Below are positions 60,694 to 64,000 of a DNA stretch of 64,000 nucleotides, in pieces. The notes beneath the pieces were generated by a model that made no database searches, was not told where the DNA came from, and worked only from the letters and a program-made list of their open reading frames with translations. The stretch comes from Epiperipatus broadwayi (taxonomy: Eukaryota; Onychophora; Udeonychophora; Euonychophora; Peripatidae). The stretch lies in NCBI GenBank assembly GCA_028023455.1, contig JAQFVV010006256.1, forward strand, positions 1,118,001 through 1,182,000. Direction: 5' to 3'. Numbering within the stretch: the stretch's first letter is position 1; every line of letters starts with the position of its first letter. The position numbers and the translations under genes were made by a program.

Positions 60694-63490
60694 CAATGGC
60701 GGGCAAATGCAGCTTTTGGTCAAGTTAAAATACGGCTACCATTAAAATCTGATTTTACATTTATTATTATTTTTAATTGCACAAAAATTTATAATATGAT
60801 ATAAATTTTTATCAATCATTTTTATTACTTATTTTATTACAAATTAAATCATGTATATATGTATGTACTATTTTCAAATATATTTGCAAACTGTATGTTA
60901 ACAACGTCCTCCAAATCTTATAAAAATTACTACATGCGTGTATAATTTGTGCAATTTTGTGGTTATATATTTCAGTGATAATTTTCCTATCAGCTAAATG
61001 TCCTATTTCATATTTTTTCAAAAAATCTGATAAGTAGACTAAGCAATTTAAACTTGTTTATGATGTGTAATTTTTCCATGCGCAAGCTTTCTAAAGATGT
61101 GTACAGGTTAAGAAAATTATTTTAATTGTTTATAATTAGTGCACTTAGAGGTTCATGTTTTTTTTTTTTTAAACAATTATATAAAAAAACTCTTGAAAAT
61201 AAAACTGGAAAACATTTGCTTAATTTTGGTTATTTTATTTCTATTTTTGGTGGTAAATAATAACAAAACAGATGTTTAAGAATTATTAGGAAAATATTAA
61301 CCAAAAATATAGTCCAAAATTGGTTTTAATTATGCTAAATTGTTTTTATTCTATTTTATTTTAAGAAGCCCCGTTTCTTCGATAATTTATGCCATTTTAA
61401 TTATTTATTTTGTTTGAATTTCAGACTTTAGAAATAAATTTACTTAAATTTTTTGTTAGCATGACCACAGAAAATATCAAAAAATGAAAATATGAACAAG
61501 AAAATAGAAGCTTGCAGAAAGAATGGGTAGAAAAAGTTGCTTTTATAGATGATAATGGAAAATCATTGTGTCTTATTTGTAAAGTTACAATTGCAAATTA
61601 CAAAGTAAGCAATTTACATTGACATTACGAAATAAGTAATCTCCGCTTTTCAGCTCAATATCCACATAATTCAAAATTCTGATCAGAGAAACTTATCAGA
61701 TCTTCATAAGCAACAAGGATTCTTGTCTTCTTTTAGTTGTAAAGATGACAAAGTCAATGAAGCTAGTCTTTTAGTAGCTTGGAATATTGCTCGTGCCAAA
61801 TGTTCATATGGAGAATTTATTAAAAGAAACCTGGAAGAAGTGGTTAAAGTTTTGGATCCAGATAATACAAAACTGCATAAATTGTAGTAAAAGTTTCTAC
61901 GTCATTCCATACAACTGAGCATTGTATTAGTGAAATTAGTAAAAATGTTAAAAATAGTTGATGTGTGATTTGAATACAGTATTCAGTTTAACTCTCGATG
62001 AATCTAAAGACATTCAGGATGTTTCACAATTGGCCGTTTTTGTCCGCTATGCATCTGCAGATGTAAATGTGATTAGACCTACTAGCTCTTACCAAAACAA
62101 CTCTCAGTATTGATGTCAAAAATGTGCTTGATGAGGTAATAAAGAGATTTGAATTGCCTCGTGATAAACTTGTGAGTGTTGTGATTGACAGAGCACTTGC
62201 AATGATAGAGAAAAAATTAAGTCTTTTAAACAACAATCCTAAAATTTTATGTTTTGTACATCTTCACTGCATAATTACTGTGAACATCTCATGTATGGAA
62301 GATTGTTTTGCAGATTGTGAATTTAATTAGAACAACTGCTAAAACACACTGTCAATTTAAGAACTTTTTAGAAGAGTTAAGTAATGAAACAGATGAACTG
62401 CTCAGTGATCTCTTCCTATTATCTGTTAATAAGATGGTTATCCATTCACAATGTTTTGAGCCATTTTGTGGAACTATAAATCCTATCACAACATTTTTAA
62501 AAGAAAAAGGAAAAAATAAATAAATTCAGAATTAAAAAATAAACTTGGCTTTCTGACAATGTTCCTTACAGACATTATGGAATATTTGCAAACACTTAAT
62601 TTGGCTTTACAAGAAAAGGAAAAAATGATTAGTGATTTGTCACAAACTATATTTAAATTTGAAACTAAATTTTGGCTTTTTGTGCATGATCTTAATTATT
62701 TTCCATGAATAAAAGTAAATATAATTAATATCAAAAAAGAAAAATTAGATGAATATAAAGAAAAATTGGAAGGATTGCAAACAGATGTCAAATGTAGGTT
62801 TGATGATTTGAAAAGTTTTAAATCTACATTTGTATATTTTGTGAATCCATTTATTGGTGATATTACTGAAGACAGATTTCTAATTTTTAAAATAACACTT
62901 GTTGAAAAAGCAGTTGAAGAATTGTAGTTATTAGAGATGACAGAGAATCAGGCATTGCAAATGCATCACAAATCTAGTTCTCTAATTGAATTTTGGAAAC
63001 TCATGACAAAATCAAAATATCTACATTTAAAGAAAGCTGTTTGCCATCTAATTTCAATTTTTGGTACAACATATTGCTATGAATCATTGTCCACAATGAA
63101 ATTCGTGAAGTCAAAATATTATTCACAGTTGATCAATTGGCATCTCTCAGAATTGCTGTGAACAGCTTTAACAAATTATATATCAAATTTTCAAAGATTT
63201 GACCAAAAGTCTTCATTAAATGTTATATTTTTTATTAATGAATTTTTATTATATTTTATTTTTATTATTAAAATTTTGAAATATATTTTATATTTTATTT
63301 CTCTTAATTATATTTCCATAAATATTTTATACAGCACTTAAAACTTGTGTAGAATGTCATCATATTATTTAAATTAAATAAAATTTGACTATATGTATTT
63401 ATTTTTGTGTACTTAATATGGTGTGGCTTTTTACAATATATAAAAAACCGGCATGCAGCTCTTATTTATTTCATGTAGGAACACCTCTTG
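60694..63490 (+). mobile_element. hAT-superfamily DNA transposon remnant
   Basis: The element carries a broken hAT transposase gene (61461-63161). Its left end is proposed at caatggcgggcaaatgcagc, which resembles hAT termini of the CAGTGGNNGGCAAA type; subterminal ggct words follow. On the right, gtgtggctttttac and accggcatgcagctctt (63421-63463) resemble inverted subterminal GGCTCTT/GCATGCGGCTC words of the same families. The right terminus and the expected 8-bp target duplication are not clear, so the boundaries are approximate. Confidence 0.5.
61461..63161 (+). pseudogene. hAT transposase, GTF2IRD2/ZBED-like, broken by stops and shifts
   Basis: Reading from ATG at 61461 gives MTTENIKK, then an in-frame TGA, then a BED-like zinc-finger segment with EWVEKVAF and CLICKVTIANYKVSNLH, where a second stop replaces the residue before the last His. 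Further on come NIARAKCSYGEFIKRN, SQHTTEHCISEISKNVK-type sequence (frameshifted), FSLTLDESKDIQDVSQLAVF (the DE-containing catalytic-core start), PRDKLVSVVIDRA, FVHLHCIIT and later FETKFWLFVHDL. The C terminus (62937-63161) is an hAT dimerisation domain with LIEFWKLMTKSK and FGTTYCYESLSTMKFVKSKY. At least five stops or shifts show it is dead. The family moves DNA by cut-and-paste. Similar genes are often annotated as GTF2I repeat domain-containing protein 2-like. Confidence 0.85.
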
Positions 63491-64000
63491 TATATATAAT
63501 TGAGAAATTTTATTTACAAGTTTTATTAACTTTAAATGAGAGAAAATGTATATTCAGTGTAGAAACTTGCTATTTTATCCAATTTTTTACCCTCCCCTTA
63601 CTTTAAAAAAAAAAAAAAAAATGTAAACATTATTTTGATATTTTTTTTACTATAATTTTGTTTATTATTAAGAAAATAAACCATAGACTATATACATATC
63701 AATGCTCCTTTTTATTTCCATTTTTCTCTGTCAGTTTACTCAAAAACTAAAAAATAATAAATAATTATTCTAATTATAAATTATTTTGTACATTATATAT
63801 AATTTACTAATCATTATTGTAATTAATATGTGTCTTTGTTTTTACTAGACATGTATTTTACATTATAGTATTTATATCATGAGTGATGGTTCTATATACA
63901 TGTTTTTAATATATAAATTTTATATTATATATGCCTTTTTTTCTTCATCTTTGATATTATATTTGTACACACACAATCATATATAATAAGCTTAATATAT
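63491..64000. other. AT-rich sequence, nothing recognised
   Basis: Homopolymers (a run of A at about 63604-63620) and A/T-rich filler to the window edge. No coding or RNA signal. Confidence 0.55.

Noticed and set aside
1-64000. A CRISPR array, operon, phage defence or other prokaryotic system
   Set aside because: Introns with splice sites, arthropod transcription factor exons, SINE, LINE and hAT elements show a eukaryotic genome. No regular spacer array or gene cluster exists in the window.

Overview
This is a eukaryotic, strongly AT-rich (about three quarters A+T by eye) genomic window. Its one confidently coding locus is the 3' part of an E93 / Eip93F (Mblk-1) gene on the minus strand. E93 is an arthropod transcription factor with two pipsqueak-type helix-turn-helix domains, so the source is an arthropod, most likely an insect. 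The sequence does not allow a narrower placement. No bacterial, viral, CRISPR or operon features are present.

Layout. 1-11510 lies downstream of the gene: AT-rich sequence, then 3'-UTR-like sequence with small hairpins and an 8-mer match to the miR-2/13 family. 11511-13074 is the large terminal coding exon, with both psq domains and a C-terminal SLDLRKQ motif. 13075-37685 is a 24.6-kb intron. It holds a perfect 68-bp-arm palindrome that looks like a template-switch event (about 17.4 kb), an unclassified GC-richer island (18.2-18.9 kb), a tRNA-derived SINE with a 12-bp target-site duplication (25.6 kb), a near full-length but frameshifted RTE-like LINE (27.5-30.8 kb), and a nest of inverted repeats (30.9-31.6 kb). 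37686-37878 is a coding exon carrying the CtBP-binding motif PLDLS. 37879-50193 is a second, 12.3-kb intron with an inverted repeat, a degenerate tandem-repeat field, a heavily decayed LINE and a 160-bp Tc1/mariner-type MITE. 50194-50269 is a 76-nt coding exon. It was recognised from its splice sites, its single open frame and its matching phase.

The remaining 50270-64000 holds no recognised coding exon and probably belongs to a further upstream intron or the 5' region. It contains a well-spaced plus-strand TATA/Initiator pair, a 1.96-kb DNA transposon with about 82-bp terminal inverted repeats that I cannot assign to a superfamily, more inverted and direct repeats, and a broken hAT transposase gene of the GTF2IRD2/ZBED-like type.

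The three E93 exons join in phase into a 610-residue C-terminal product. The first exon, and so the N terminus and promoter, is not seen and probably lies beyond the right edge. The other coding-like sequence is transposon debris. I found no convincing new multi-gene system. The most interesting non-genic items are the template-switch palindrome, the unassigned TIR element, the nested inverted-repeat cluster around the RTE, and the 3'-UTR signals of E93.
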